From Histoplasma ohiense (Eukaryota > Ascomycota > Eurotiomycetes > Onygenales > Ajellomycetaceae), in NCBI GenBank assembly GCA_017607445.1, contig JAEVHH010000003.1, positions 6,551,001 to 6,615,000 on the forward strand: a stretch of 64,000 nucleotides of DNA, in the 5' to 3' direction. Shown here piece by piece: positions 1-11,914 of the stretch (the first letter of the stretch is position 1; the number at the start of each line of letters is the position of its first letter). The position numbers were made by a program, and so were the translations under genes. The notes under the pieces are model-generated. The model was not told where the DNA came from. It saw only the letters and a list, made by a program, of their open reading frames with translations, and did no database searches.

Positions 1-78
1 CTCAAGCTGGTAGATTGTATTTTGAATATATTCATTGATAATGCTTTTTGATAACAATTCTGTTGTCTAATTGATTAG

Positions 79-372
79 CAGGCTTCTGAAGAGAATCAGA
101 GCATTGAGGCCTTGTTTAGATCTCATATACACTCAATGATTCAGAACATTGAGAAGGCAGTATTGCTTTCTGAGTATGCTAATTTGCTTGCTGCAGAGGT
201 AGAATCTGAGGCAGCAGATCAGAAGATGCAGAACTTTGAAGCTCAAGTGAATCTGATGAAAAGAGAGAAAGATCCTTTCTCATCTGAGAAGGTAGCTGAG
301 AAGGGTTTTGAGATGATTGTTTCCTTGAATGAGAAGAAGAAGAAGAGAGAGAAGGAGAAAGAGAAGAATTGA
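79..372 (+). pseudogene. 3'-terminal exon of an unidentified gene, partial
   Basis: An open frame runs from just after a TAG at 76-78 to a TGA at about 370-372. The sequence upstream (about 20-78) is T-rich and ends in TTAG, like the end of an intron, so this is probably a last exon whose earlier exons lie outside the window. The roughly 97 residues are rich in E, K, A and L and end in a lysine/glutamate tail (EKKKKREKEKEKN), consistent with a coiled-coil C-terminus. Fungal pogo/CENP-B-type transposases often end like this, but no catalytic motif is visible here, so that identity is only a guess. The frame lacks the TGA stops that fill the neighbouring repeats. Confidence 0.3.
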
Positions 373-959
373 ATTGTGAAGAATGAAGAGAAAGAGAAAG
401 AGAAGAAGAAGAAGAAGAAGAAGAAAGTTGAAGAAGAAGAGGAAATGATCTAAGAAAAATTTTTTTTTTTTACATATTTGTTTTTTAATATTTTTGTTAA
501 ATTAATTGTATTATTATCTGTCAGAGATTACAAATTTTTTATTTGATATTTTATGTTATGCAATTCTTTGTTGTGAGAATATATTATTGTAGTGATATTA
601 TGCTCATGATATATATATATATATATATGTGTATGTATACTGTAAGGTGTGTGTGACTTTACATATAGTATCGGTAAACAATGAAAGGTGATAAATTCAT
701 ACTGCGGAATTGTGATATATTAGAGATAGATAATATATCTAATGAATCAACTTTTCGATACTTATAAACCTTAATAATATTTTTAATATTTTAATTATCA
801 TTCTTTTCTATTTTATCATAATTTTGTTGTTGTTTATAAATATATTCTACTAGTGTTCTAACCAATTAGAGTGGGTTAATGAAAAGGGAGTAAAAAAAAA
901 CTCAACAAATTTCTTAACTTTATTATCCTCAGAATTCATTCCACACATAATTTCTCATC
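373..959. other. AT-rich noncoding stretch with simple repeats
   Basis: No gene is recognisable. A purine tract of GAA/AAG units lies at about 380-445, a poly-T run near 459-470 and an (AT)n run at about 609-628. The left end of the hAT element that follows should lie in or near this stretch, but I found no copy of its TAGRCTGGCCG terminus. Confidence 0.5.
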
Positions 960-3749
960 ATTTATATTCATCATAGCAACTTCAGTAATTGCTGAATCAG
1001 GGAATTCATCACCTTCTTTAATGAAGATTCAAGATCTTATAGAAATAAGAGTGAATCAAACAATTTATGTTGTTTACAAGTCCTTGCAAGATGAGCTTTT
1101 TCAAGCCTGGTGGATGCACACTTTCTTTTTTCTTGATGATGAAAAACAACACAATCTATGGAAAAATCAGCATAGACAACAAGGAGATCTATGGAAAAAC
1201 TTTCAATAAGTTGCTGTGAAGATCACTGAAGAGCCATTTCTCTGCTGTAATCATTGCAACTTCATACAAAAACATCCATTCTGAAGTGGACATGGATCAG
1301 AAGGAATCACACAACATTTGAAATCTGCTGATTGTCTACAGCTTAGAGGAAAACATCAGAATATTCTTCATGGACTGGTACTTATATCATCTACTCTCAT
1401 TAATGGTAACAATATTTGGTAATGCTTATGTACTATTTTGCAGGAAAACATGCAAAAACAACAATGAACTGATGTTAATCTTTCAATTTCAACTCTTTCA
1501 TCAGACAACTTTCAAGAACAACTTCTACATCTATGTATATTCTTGAATCTTCCACTGCATGCTGTTGAAAACTCGGAATTTTGAACTTTACTTCAAATGC
1601 TTAATTCACATATTCAAATTCCTCATCAATTCAGTCTCTGCTCTTCTCTGAATACACATTACAACAATGATATGCAACAACTTGGACTTCTGTTGAAGAA
1701 ACAACAGAAGATATCACTGACAGTGGATGCATAAACAAGCATCAACAATCTATCCTTTTTGAGTGCAGTTTGTTATTTTATTGATGAGGATTGGAATTAT
1801 AAAGAGAAATTGATTGACTTTGAACAATTGAAGAGCAGTCATACAGATGAATATATGACTGATGTTTTCATGACAATCATTAAAAATGATTACTGAAATA
1901 TTTCATCAGATCTTCTCGCAATCACAACAGACAATGCAGCAAACAACTTGATCATGATACAGAGTCTGAAACAAAAACTGGTATTGTATAGATGAAATGA
2001 TAAACATGGACATATTCTCTGTATTGCACATGTTATTCAGCTTGTTGTTCAAGCATTGATTAAAGGCCTGGATATTGAATCTGAAAACACAGAACTGGCC
2101 AGTTGTTTTGATGAGAATGATGTTGAAATTGTTACTCACATCACATTCTTGTCAACCCTTCACAAGGTAATGATATTTGATAATGCTTCAGTGAAAATTG
2201 ATCAATTTGCTAACTATCTCATTATCTTTTTTAGATTTGTCACATTGCCAATGCAATCAGTACTTCTCCCAAACAACAACAATGATTCCACAATATTCAA
2301 GCCACACACAGCTCAGTTCCTCCTCTTAATATGATACAAGATGTTCAAACACAGTGGAGTTCTATCTATGAGATGGCAGTTCAAGCACTTCGACTAAAAG
2401 ATGCTGTGAATCATTGGATTCAGAATTCTGAGTGAGAGAAGATTCATGCTCTGAAACTTTCTGATACAGAGTGGGCACAGTTAAAATATGTTGTTGAACT
2501 GTTGTTTATCTTTTACAAAACAACAAAGGCTGTGTCTATTACAGTAACATCAATGATGCAAGCTTCTTGGTGGGTATACAACAGTTTATTTACTCATTTG
2601 GAAACTCAGATGACTTGTGTATGAGAAGAGCAATTCTGGGATAGGGTTATTTCTGCAGCAATTGAAAGAGCTCAAGACAAACTTGCAGAGTATTATGTGA
2701 GAATCAATCAACCATTTGCTGATTACTATGCTGTTGCTGCTGTACTTGATCCCTCTCATCGAATCAATGCATATACTCCCGGGGATTGGACGGCGGAAGA
2801 ACGACAAATCTATGTTGATATAGCTCGGACATACTACAACAACAACTATCGACAATATGAACAGGATAATACACAAGTTGAAGAGTCAATAGAGCATGAT
2901 TCTTTGGTTAGTAACTTTGTTTTTTAAAATACTCACTGAGATATTGATATTAATCTGTTACTAATATTTATTGATTAAGGATTTGCACTTGTTGATTGCT
3001 GCTGAAAATCTGAGCAAACAAAATTCTTGCAACACTGAATTTGACTGCTATCTATATGATGATTCTGTTAATATCAAAGGAAAATCTATTTTAGATCTGT
3101 GGAGGATGATCAGCAGTCAGTACCCAACAGTGGCAATGATGGCATGCGATATTCTGGCAATTCCATTGGCAGGAGTTGGTATGGAGAGAAAGTTTAACTC
3201 AAGTCAAGATATTTGTCACTATTGTCATGGTCAATTGCAAGGAGAAACTGTAAGAAATTGATGATGGTTAAGCATGGAAAAGAAAAAGAAATTGTTGATA
3301 AGAATTCTATTGTGGCAGAATTCTCTTCCAATGATATAGTGGAGGAAAAAATTGGGTGTGATTGTATATAGTATTAATGAGCTTGTGAGCGTTACCAATA
3401 ATCGTTACCAATTGTCATGTATTGTGAGTGTTACCAATAATTGTTACCAATTGTCATGTATTACATAATCATCAGAACAGGACCAAACTTGAGCTAAAAT
3501 CATGATCAGTCCCAGATCACATTCTTATTTTTCATAGTCAGTCACTTTGCATGGAATAATAAATTTTGTTGATTTCATAATAGTCATGTTAGGCCTAAAT
3601 CTGGTTCTTTTACACTCCATTTCTGAAAATTTTGGTCCCTTTACACTCCCATTCTGATCCTGGTCCCACTGGAAATCACGCCAAGAAATGGACTGGGACC
3701 AAATCAAACCAAACCAAATGTGAAATTCATGGTCCCACCGGCCAGCCTA
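960..3749 (+). mobile_element. hAT-superfamily DNA transposon, copy 1 (less mutated)
   Basis: The right end is well defined: CCACCGGCCAGCCTA at 3735-3749 matches the inverted terminus of the non-autonomous relative at 24483-25764 (TAGACTGGCCG / CGGCCAGTCTA), which has an 8-bp target duplication as hAT elements do. The left terminus was not found, so the start given is where transposase-like sequence begins. The transposase remnant fills most of it, followed by a roughly 380-bp noncoding 3' region with repeats of the type GCGTTACCAATAATCGTTACCAA. Copy 2 lies at 8687-11353 and is much more mutated. A second 3'-end fragment follows directly at 3750-4455. Confidence 0.75.
1021..3371 (+). pseudogene. 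hAT transposase, decayed, with introns
   Basis: Reading through stops gives, in order: an N-terminal BED-type zinc finger at about 1210-1360 (CCNHC ... TQHLKSADC, i.e. C-x2-C and H-x5-C); the RNase H-like start with TTDNAANN near 1924-1950; ILCIAHVIQLVVQ near 2010-2050; and a C-terminal hAT dimerisation region at about 3100-3240 (YPTVAMMACDILAIPLAGVGMERKF is split here as YPTVAMMACDILAIP then LAGVGMERKF). Three probable introns have GT-AG ends: about 1378-1443, 2167-2234 and 2907-2979. Several TGA codons sit where Trp or Arg is expected. A 1-base deletion near 3248 relative to the 3750-4455 fragment shifts the last part out of frame; the natural stop is the TAG at 3369-3371. Not functional. 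Superfamily assignment is firm from the C-terminal motif; the start codon is uncertain. Confidence 0.75.
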
Positions 3750-4455
3750 CTGCTATCTATATGATGATTCTGTTAATATCAAAGAAAAATCTATTTTAGA
3801 TCTGTGGAGGATGATCAGCAGTCAGTACTCAACAGTGGCAATGATGACACATGATATTCTGACAATTTCATTGGCAGGAGTTGGTATGGAGAGAAAGTTT
3901 AACTCAAGTCAAGATATTTGTCACTATTGTCATAGTCAATTGCAAGGAGAAACTGTAAAGAAATTGATGATGGTTAAGCATGGAAAAGAAAAAGAAATTG
4001 TTGATAAGAATTCTATTGTGGCAGAATTCTCTTCCAATGATATAGTGGAGAAAAAAATTGAGTGTGATTGTATATAGTATTAATGAGCTTGTGAGCGTTA
4101 CCAATAATCGTTACCAATTGTCATGTATTGTGAGTGTTACCAATAATTGTTACCAATTGTCATGTATTACATAATCATCAGAATGGGACCAAACTTGAGC
4201 TAAAATCATGATCAGTCCCAGGTCACATTCTTATTTTTCATAGTCAGTCACTTTGCATGGAATAATAAATTTTGTTGGTCTCATAATAGTCATGTTAGGC
4301 CTAAATCTGATCCTTTTACACTTCATTTCTGAAAATTTTGATCCCTTTACACTCCCATTCTGATCCTGGTCCCACTGGAAATCACGCCAAGAAATGGACT
4401 GGGACCAAATCAAACCAAATCAAATGTGAAATTCATGGTCCCACCGGCCAGCCTA
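3750..4455 (+). repeat. Second copy of the hAT 3' end, in direct tandem
   Basis: This roughly 706-bp segment repeats 3045-3749, beginning ACTGCTATCTATATGATG and ending with the hAT terminus CCGGCCAGCCTA. Here the dimerisation domain reads without the frameshift (3811-4077, ending ECDCI and a TAG stop). Differences from the first copy are nearly all C/T or G/A. It abuts B1 sequence at 4456. Confidence 0.75.
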
Positions 4456-6067
4456 AAGCTGAGTCAAAATGAGCTAATAGAGAAGCATGTATAAAGTATG
4501 ATTTGAGCTCATTGAAAGCACTTTGAGCATCTTCTATTCATATAAAAGTGGCTTTTCTTTCCCTCTTCTTGCTCCCTTTTGTAAGTTCAAATAATGGGGC
4601 TGCAATAGAGGAGAAAGACTTAATAAATTGCTGATAGAAATTAGCAAAGCTCAAGAAGAATTGAACCTCTTTAATTGATTTAGATATAGATCATTCCACA
4701 ATAGTGAAGACTCTGTCTGACTCCATCTCAACATCATTTGTATCTATGACAAACCTCAGAAATGAGATCTTGTTCACTTCAAATTCACATTTAGAGAGTT
4801 TTGCAAATAGATTCACATGCTTGAGACATTCTAACATCTTAGTAACATGCACTTTATATTCCTGCTTTGAATTGGAGAATATGAGAATGTCGTCCAAATA
4901 GACAATGCAACATATATCCAACAAATCAGACAAGGCATTGTTAATGTATGCTTGGAATGTTGCTGAAGCATTAGCTAGTTCAAATGGCATAACTATATAT
5001 TCAAAATATTCATATCTCATTCTAAAGGCTGTCTTCCAATGGTCTTTTGTCACTATAAGTATGCGGTGATAGACATCTTGAAGGTCCAGCTTAGTGAATA
5101 TCTTGGCTTTTGAAAGTCTATTAAGTAATTCACTTATTAGAGATAGAGGGTATCAGTTCTTGATGATGATTCAATTTAACTCTTGATAGTCTACACAAAG
5201 ATGAAATTCATTATCTTTTTTGAGAATAAAGAGAATTGATGCATCAGCTGAGCTACTGAACAGTTGTATCCACTCTTTATCTAATACATTTTTTAAATAT
5301 TCTCTTAGAGCAGCTAACTCAGTTTCAGAGAGATTGTATATCAGCATAAATAAAGATTGTATATCAGACTCAAGATCTATACAGTGTTTCATCTCTTCTG
5401 ATCTTTTCACACTTATAGCAGCTTCTTCTGAGAAGATATGTGTGTATGACATGACATAATCAGATAGACCAGTTGGCAAGTCTGAATACACAGCTGAGAA
5501 TACATATGAAGCATGCTTTGAGTCTTTTGAATGTTCTGTAGATAATACTACAAGCATTTCTACTCTAGCTTCTGTGAGAACTTCAGCTAAAACATCTTGT
5601 TCAGAAATAATTTGAGGCTGTTGTTTATCTTCAGAGCTTCTAAAGAAGAATTGTTCATCTGATCAATCTATAAGAGGATTTGTTTGTTTTAATCAAGGAA
5701 ATTCTAATACAAGACTGTAATCCTTCATCTTCATCACATGAAAGAAATGAGATGTCTGCTGTGCATTATTCTTGTGATCAGTGACAGTAGTTGCAATGTT
5801 ATACTCTTCAAAAGAGCACATTATGCATCCATCAATTGACTTGACCATTTTGATTTTGCAGTGAGCAGCTTCTAGATTGTGATTCTTTGCTCAAAATTCA
5901 TTGACACAGTTCACTTCTAATTCAGAGTCTACTAACACAAGCACTTTTTGCAGACTCTTAGATGTAGCAAGTTCCACTGTGACAGTGAAGCTTAAGGCAT
6001 TTTTGCATCAACTTTTCATATTTATGACTGTCATTGCAAGCTGAATGATGTGTCTTAAGTGTTTTTT
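4456..6067 (-). pseudogene. pol of B1 (protease and reverse transcriptase), truncated
   Basis: Pol is in the -1 frame relative to gag. A retropepsin-like segment (LVLVDSELEVN-type, near 5930) is followed by a linker and reverse transcriptase. The RT active site reads YLDDILIF (minus strand, about 4875-4900). The frame is broken by TGA codons and ends abruptly at the hAT sequence at 4456, before RNase H. Confidence 0.8.
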
Positions 6068-7386
6068 GAGTCCTTCAAGTTCTTTGTGTCTTTCATATCA
6101 GATTTCAAGTTGGACTTGGTGTTTTCAGATTTGTCTTTGGGTCATTTGAAACACAAATCAAAGATATGTCCTGATCACTTGCAATAACAGCAATATTTTG
6201 ATTGGGTGGAGTCATCAGACTTTGTAGTGTCATTTCATCTGTGTTTGTTTTGTGATCTATTATCAGCATTATTTCTGTTGTTAAAGCTTTGAGTGGGGTT
6301 TTTGAAATTTGACTTCTCTTTAAGCTTCTTCCATCTCTCTGGCAGATTCAATTCTGTCATTGCAAGTTTATGTAGAATGGCATCATAGCTTAACTCTTTC
6401 AATTTGATTGCATATTTGTCAAATTCTCAGTGAATGGAAGATAGAACTTTCATATAGAGGTGTGATTTCTGATGATATTCACTATAAGAATGCTGCAGAC
6501 ATTCTTCAATTGATTGTAAGTGTGAAGCAAATTGTTGAACTGTCTGATCTTCTTGTTGCTCTGTTTTTCAGTACTGTCTATCAGCATCTCAGAAACTTCT
6601 ATCTGAATCAGTGACTTGACATTGCATTCAACTAACAAATTCTTCCCATGGTGGCAAAGTCTGCATATCATGTGTATGTTGATACCAACATTGTTGCATC
6701 TTGACATTGAAATGAGTAACAGCTTTGATGATCTTTCAATGGTTGTGTTTGTTGTAGTAATCAAGATCACTGACATGAAAAGCAATAGCAGCTGTAACAA
6801 AGTTTTCAAATTCTTTCATGCTTTGATCTCAGAACTTTTCCACATCTCTCTGAGAAGAGTGATCACTCATGTCAGAATCTCAAAGTTCTAATTGTCAAAG
6901 TGGTACTCAACTACATCTCCCACTGACAGTAGTCACAGTGCTTTTTACTAAGATATTGAGTGTTTGTAGTGTGGTTTCTGATGATCTGAGAATACTGATC
7001 ATGTTATCACAGTTATCATTCACACTAGTTGCATCTCTACTGTGGTTTGGATGTGCTTCTAGTGTATTTTGAGTGGCTGGAATTGTTTCATTCAATTCTT
7101 GTAGTAAAGTGTCACACTGCTGTTGAAGTTCTCACAATTCTTTCTCAGTCTGTAATTTTTTGATTCTTCTGATCACAGTTATCTTCTCAGTCTCAATTGT
7201 ACTGAGATCTTCAGAAGAGATATCCTCTTCTGAACTATACTCAGAGTCTGATTTCATAGAGAAAGATGATGCTTATTGCACACTTTCAGTAGCAGAAGTG
7301 TGTGTTTTGCAGTTTTCTTTCATGATGTTTGTTGCTTTGAGTTTGATGGTAGCATGAGTACAGCAGATGCTGCAGATAGAGGTCAT
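6055..7386 (-). pseudogene. gag of B1
   Basis: The start ATG (7384-7386) lies just inside the 5' LTR and the gag stop TAA is at 6055-6057: 1332 nt, exactly the length of gag in B2, B4 and the split B element. It has a serine/glutamate-rich N-terminus, a retrotransposon-gag-type helical centre and, near the end, a CCHC zinc knuckle of the family type (C-x2-C-x4-H-x4-C). Internal TGA codons interrupt it. The AAAAAAC slippery heptamer (minus strand, 6061-6067) is one codon upstream of the stop. Confidence 0.8.
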
Positions 7387-7433
7387 AACTATTACTCAAC
7401 AGATCATCTCTTGAAGATTGAGTGATTAGAAAC

Positions 7434-7698
7434 TGTGAGATGTAGTGACAGTGTGAAGAGTAACAGTAGAAGATAGTTTATAGTGTAGTGGAGATAATAG
7501 TAATATATTGTAAAGTGTAGTATAGTAGTGTAACATAGTGTAGCTAATTGCTAAGGAAGAAAAGAAAGAGAAAGAAGATGTGCGAAATACATACATCGAT
7601 ATATATATATACATATAGAAATAGCGGTAGCGAGAGTATAATGGAAAGAGGTAAGAATAAGCGAAGATAATAAGGAAATAATAAACAAGTGCATTACA
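7434..7698 (-). repeat. 5' LTR of B1
   Basis: It is 265 bp, TGTGAGATG...GCATTACA on the plus strand (sense TGTAATGC...CTCACA). It contains the TATATATA promoter region, a CT-rich tract and the TAGC-rich pentamer repeats shared by all family B LTRs. Confidence 0.9.
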
Positions 7699-8686
7699 AA
7701 TTCAGTCATCTGTAGCACTTGCTGCTGAAGAATACTTTGTAGATCTAAGTTGTCATCCACCACATTCAGATGCAGTGGGTGTTTGTAGAATTGTTTATAG
7801 TTCATTTCAATATCTAGAGACATGTAATAATAAAAAAAGAAAAGAAATACTTGTAGACATTCAGTTCTCTCACAGACACTATTCACAGTGTTGCAGTGCT
7901 AAGCTTTGTCAAGCTTCTTCATGAACATTATTCACAGTGTTACAGTTCATAGACACTCAGGCCTTGTAGAACACAGTTGATTGTGTCTCAGATGCTTAGA
8001 CACAACAGTCTATATAATTAACAATAAAAACACTCAGATTCACAAGAAATCTCTTGTAACAACTAGACACTCAGATCTGTAAACAACACACTCAGATGTA
8101 AGAACTAATAATAAGACACTCAGATTTTAAACACAGAAGAATCAATTCATAATATAATAAATGTACTTTGATTAACAATCTAGCACTATTCTAATACAGA
8201 TTACAAATTGATTAAGAAAAGAAAGAGAAAAGAAATCAGAAGAAAAGATTGTACAAAGAGAATTCTTATAGAGAGAATTTCAGAGTGAAAGAATATCAGA
8301 AGTCACTTCACAGTGAAGCATGGAGCAGAAGAACATTAAGAGCTACACAGAAGAATTATTAGAAACTATATAAGTGCAGAGCATAAGATGAGAGAATCAT
8401 TGAAAGCTACACAGAAGAATTATTAGAAACTATACAAGCACAGAGTGTGAAACAGAAGAATCATTGAAAACTACACAGAAGAATCATTAGAGACTATACA
8501 AGCACAGAATATAGAATAAGAGAACATTAGAAGCTACACAGAAGAATCATTAGAAACTACACAAACACAGAGCATGGAGCAGAAGAATATTGAGGGTTAC
8601 ACAAGATCACAACAGCCAGAAACAAGCGGGTGCAGAAGGGGAGTTGATTGTGTAAGTTAATTACTAACAGATGCTAACTCATCACA
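7699..8686 (-). mobile_element. A1: family A chromovirus, gag start, leader and 5' LTR
   Basis: This is the 5' end of a minus-strand family A element. The gag ATG is at 7803-7805 (MNYKQFYKHPLHLN...), and only about 36 codons remain before B1 interrupts it at 7699. A leader of about 350 nt follows, with repeated GACACTCAGAT-type units, then the LTR at 8153-8686. Directly right of the LTR the hAT copy 2 begins with GAGCT, matching the continuous sequence GATGAGCTTTTTCAAG in hAT copy 1 (about 1090-1106), so A1 inserted into the hAT element. Confidence 0.8.
8153..8686 (-). repeat. 5' LTR of A1 (534 bp)
   Basis: It has the same length as both A3 LTRs. It carries four copies of a 60-70-bp U3 repeat (GAAGAATCATTAGAAACTAC type). 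The terminal TGTAACAG has decayed to TATAATAA. The adjacent 8140-8152 (AATCAATTCATAA) is near-complementary to 8201-8213 in the LTR, the self-priming signature discussed under A3. Confidence 0.85.
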
Positions 8687-11353
8687 GAGCTCTTTCAAGT
8701 CTGATGAATGCACACTTTCTTTTTTCTTAGTGATGAAAAACAACACAATCTATGGAAAAATCAGTATAGACAACAAGAAGATTTATGGAAAAACTTTCAA
8801 TAAGTTGCTGTGAAGATCACTGAAGAGCCATTTCTCTGCTGTAATCATTGCAACTTCATACAAAAACATCCATTCTGAAGTGAACATGGATCAGAAGAAA
8901 TCACACAACATTTGAAATCTGCTGATTGTCTACAGCTTAGAGGAAAACATCAGAATATTCTTTATGAACTGTCAGAACTGATACTTATATCATCTACTCT
9001 CATTAATGATAACAATATTTGGTAACATTTATGTACTATTTTGCAGAAAAACATGTGAAAACAACAACAAACTGATATCAATCTTTCAATTTCAACTCTT
9101 TCATCAGACAACTTTCAAGAACAACTTCTACATCTATATATATTCTTGAATCTTCCACTGCATGCTGTTGAAAACTCAGAATTTTGAACTTTACTTCAAA
9201 TGCTTAATTCATATATTCAAATTCCTCATCAATTCAGTCTCCACTCTTCTCTGAATACACATTACAACAATGATATGTGATAACTTGGACTTCTGTTGAA
9301 GAAACAACACAAGATATCACTGACAGTGAATGCATGAATAAGCATCAACAATCTATTCTTTTTGAATGCAGTTTGTTATTTTATTGATGAGAATTGAAAT
9401 TATAAAGAGAAATTGATTGACTTTGAACAATTGAAGAGCAGTTATACAGATGAATATATGACTGATGTTCTTATGACAATCATTAAAAATAATTACTGAG
9501 ATATTTCATCAGATCTTCTCACAATCACAACAGACAATGCAGCAAACAACTTGATTATGATACAGAGTCTGAAACAAAAACTGATATTGTATAGATGAAA
9601 TGATAAACATGAACATATTCTCTGTATTGCATATGTTATTCAGCTTGTTGTTCAAACATTGATTAAAGATCTGAATATTGAATCTGAAAACACAGAACTG
9701 ATCAGTTATTTTGATGAGAATGATGTTGAAATTGTTACTCACATCACATTCTCATCAACTCTTCACAAGATAATGATATTTGATAATGCTTCAGTGAAAA
9801 TTGATCAATTTGCTAACTATCTCATTATCTTTTTTAGATTTGTCACATTGCCAATGCAATCAGTACTTCTCTCAAACAACAACAATGATTTCACAATATT
9901 CAAGCCACACACAGCTCAGTTCCTTCTCTTAATATGATACAAGATATTCAAACACAGTGAAGTTCTATCTATAAAATGACAGTTTAAACACTTTGATTAA
10001 AAGATGCTGTGAATCATTGAGTTCAGAATTCTGAGTAAGAGAAGATTCATGCTCTGAAACTTTCTGATACAGAGTGAACACAGTTAAAATATGTTGTTGA
10101 ACTGTTGTTTATCTTTTACAAAACAACAAAGACTGTGTCTATTACAGTAACATCAATAATGCAAGCTTCTTGATGAATATACAACAGTTTATTTACTCAT
10201 TTGAAAACTCAGATGATTCATATACAAGAAGAGCAATTCTGAGATAGAGTTATTTCTGCAGCAATTGAAAGAGCTTGAGACAAACTTGCAGAGTATTATA
10301 CAAAAATCAATCAATCATTTGCTGATTACTATACTGTTGCTGCTGTACTTGATTTCTCTCATCAAATCAATGCATATACTTCTGAGGATTGGACAGCAGA
10401 AGAACAACAAATCTATATTGATATAGCTCAGACATACTACAACAACAACTATCAACAATATAAACAGAATAATACACAAATTGAATAGTCAATAGAGTAT
10501 GATTCTTTGATTAATAACTTTGTTTTTTATAATACTCACTGAGATATTGATATTAATCTGTTACTAATATTTATTGATTAAGAATTTGCACTCATTGATT
10601 GCTGCTGAAAATCTGAGTAAATAAAATTCTTGCAACACTGAATTTGACTGCTATCTATATGATAATTCTGTTAATATCAAAGAAAAATCTATTTTAGATC
10701 TGTGGAGAATGATCAGCAGTCAGTACTCAACAGTGATAATGATAGTATGCAATATTCTGACAATTTCATTGACAGAAGTTGATATGAAGAGAAAGTTTAA
10801 CTCAAGTTGAGATATTTGTCACTATCATCATAATCAATTGCAAGAAGAAACTGTAAAGAAATTGATGATGATTAAGTATAGAAAAGAAAAAGAAATTGTT
10901 GATAAGAATTCTATTGTAACAGAATTCTCTTTCAATGATATAGTGAAGAAAAAAATTGAGTGTGATTGTATATAGTATTAATGAGCTTGTGAGTGTTATC
11001 AATAATCATTACCAATTGTCATGTATTGTAAGTGTTATCAATAATTGTTATCAATTGTCATGTATTATATAATCATCAGAACAGAATCAAACTTGAGTTA
11101 AAATCATAATCAGTCTCAGATCACATTCTTATTTTTCATAGTCAGTCACTTTGCATGGAATAATAAATTTTATTGATTTCATAATAGTCATATTAGATCT
11201 AAATCTGATTCTTTTACACTTCATTTCTGAAAATTTTGATTCCTTTACACTCTCATTCTGATTCTGATCTCACTGGAAATCACACCAAGAAATGAACTGG
11301 GACCAAATCAAATCAAATCAAATGTGAAATTCATGGTCCCACCGGTCAGTCTA
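8687..11353 (+). mobile_element. hAT transposon copy 2, heavily mutated pseudogene
   Basis: It is collinear with copy 1 from 1095 to 3749 and ends with the same terminus (CCACCGGTCAGTCTA, 11339-11353). Introns and domain order are as in copy 1: BED finger near 8810-8950, TTDNAAN near 9528, and a dimerisation region at about 10690-10800 in which the ERKF motif is lost (KRKF). Nearly every CpG and many CpC/GpG of copy 1 are TpG, CpA, TpC or GpA here, leaving no usable frame. Its left part was displaced by A1. Confidence 0.8.
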
Positions 11354-11914
11354 AATCTGATATAGACTGTGTCAATGTTCTTGAGTGGATGGAAGAGCAT
11401 TGAGAGCTCCATGACCATTCAATCTGTGCAGTATACACATATAGAGTAATTGCAGAGAGCATGCAATGATATTGAACAGATTGAAGAATTAAAATTATAT
11501 GAAAAACAGTGAGAAAAGTGGAAAATTCAAATGTATCTTTATATTTATGAGTAGTTGTAAGAATGATCTCTGCAGCTGTGAGATGACTGTGTAAGTGTTT
11601 GTACTGATCTTTTCAAGAACTGAAGAAAATATTCTGACAGTTTTCTTTTGCCTTTTATCAGTCTTTTCAATAACAAAATTCATCAGTGATTTTGATTTCA
11701 GTGATCTGATAAAGATCATATTGATGTTCTTGAGCAGATGAAAGACCATTGATCATTTCATGATTACTCAACTTATGTAATATATACTTGTAGAGAGGCT
11801 GTAGAGAATATAGTATATTATTAAACAAGTTATAGATTTAAAATATTATGAAAATCAATGATGCAAATGCAAACTTCAAATATACCTCTATATTCATGAG
11901 TAGTTGAAAGAATG
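11354..11914. other. Two related degenerate units of about 350 bp, unidentified
   Basis: Two diverged direct repeats can be aligned by eye: about 11366-11565 (GTCAATGTTCTTGAGTGGATG ... TTTATGAGTAGTTG) and about 11712-11910 (ATTGATGTTCTTGAGCAGATG ... ATTCATGAGTAGTTG). On the plus strand both read as broken coding sequence containing NVLEWMEEH-like and SLYxWVVERM-like stretches. I do not recognise the family; a remnant of a repeated transposon gene is likely. Confidence 0.35.

Larger units (their letters stand above)
4456..7698 (-). mobile_element. B1: family B chromovirus, 5' half
   Basis: This is a minus-strand Ty3/gypsy element with its 5' LTR at 7434-7698, then gag and the first part of pol running leftwards. 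It stops in the RT/RNase H junction at 4456, where hAT 3'-end sequence begins, so the integrase, chromodomain and 3' LTR are missing. Its 5' LTR is inserted in the gag of family A element A1 (junction 7698/7699). Many TGA stops. The missing 3' half is not found on the far side of the hAT sequence, so a deletion or rearrangement is inferred. Confidence 0.85.

Noticed and set aside
4704..4901. Recurrent 65-codon frame antisense to RT (also at 27064, 30709, 43770, 47415)
   Set aside because: Antisense shadow of the YLDDILIF region; open only because the RT is conserved.
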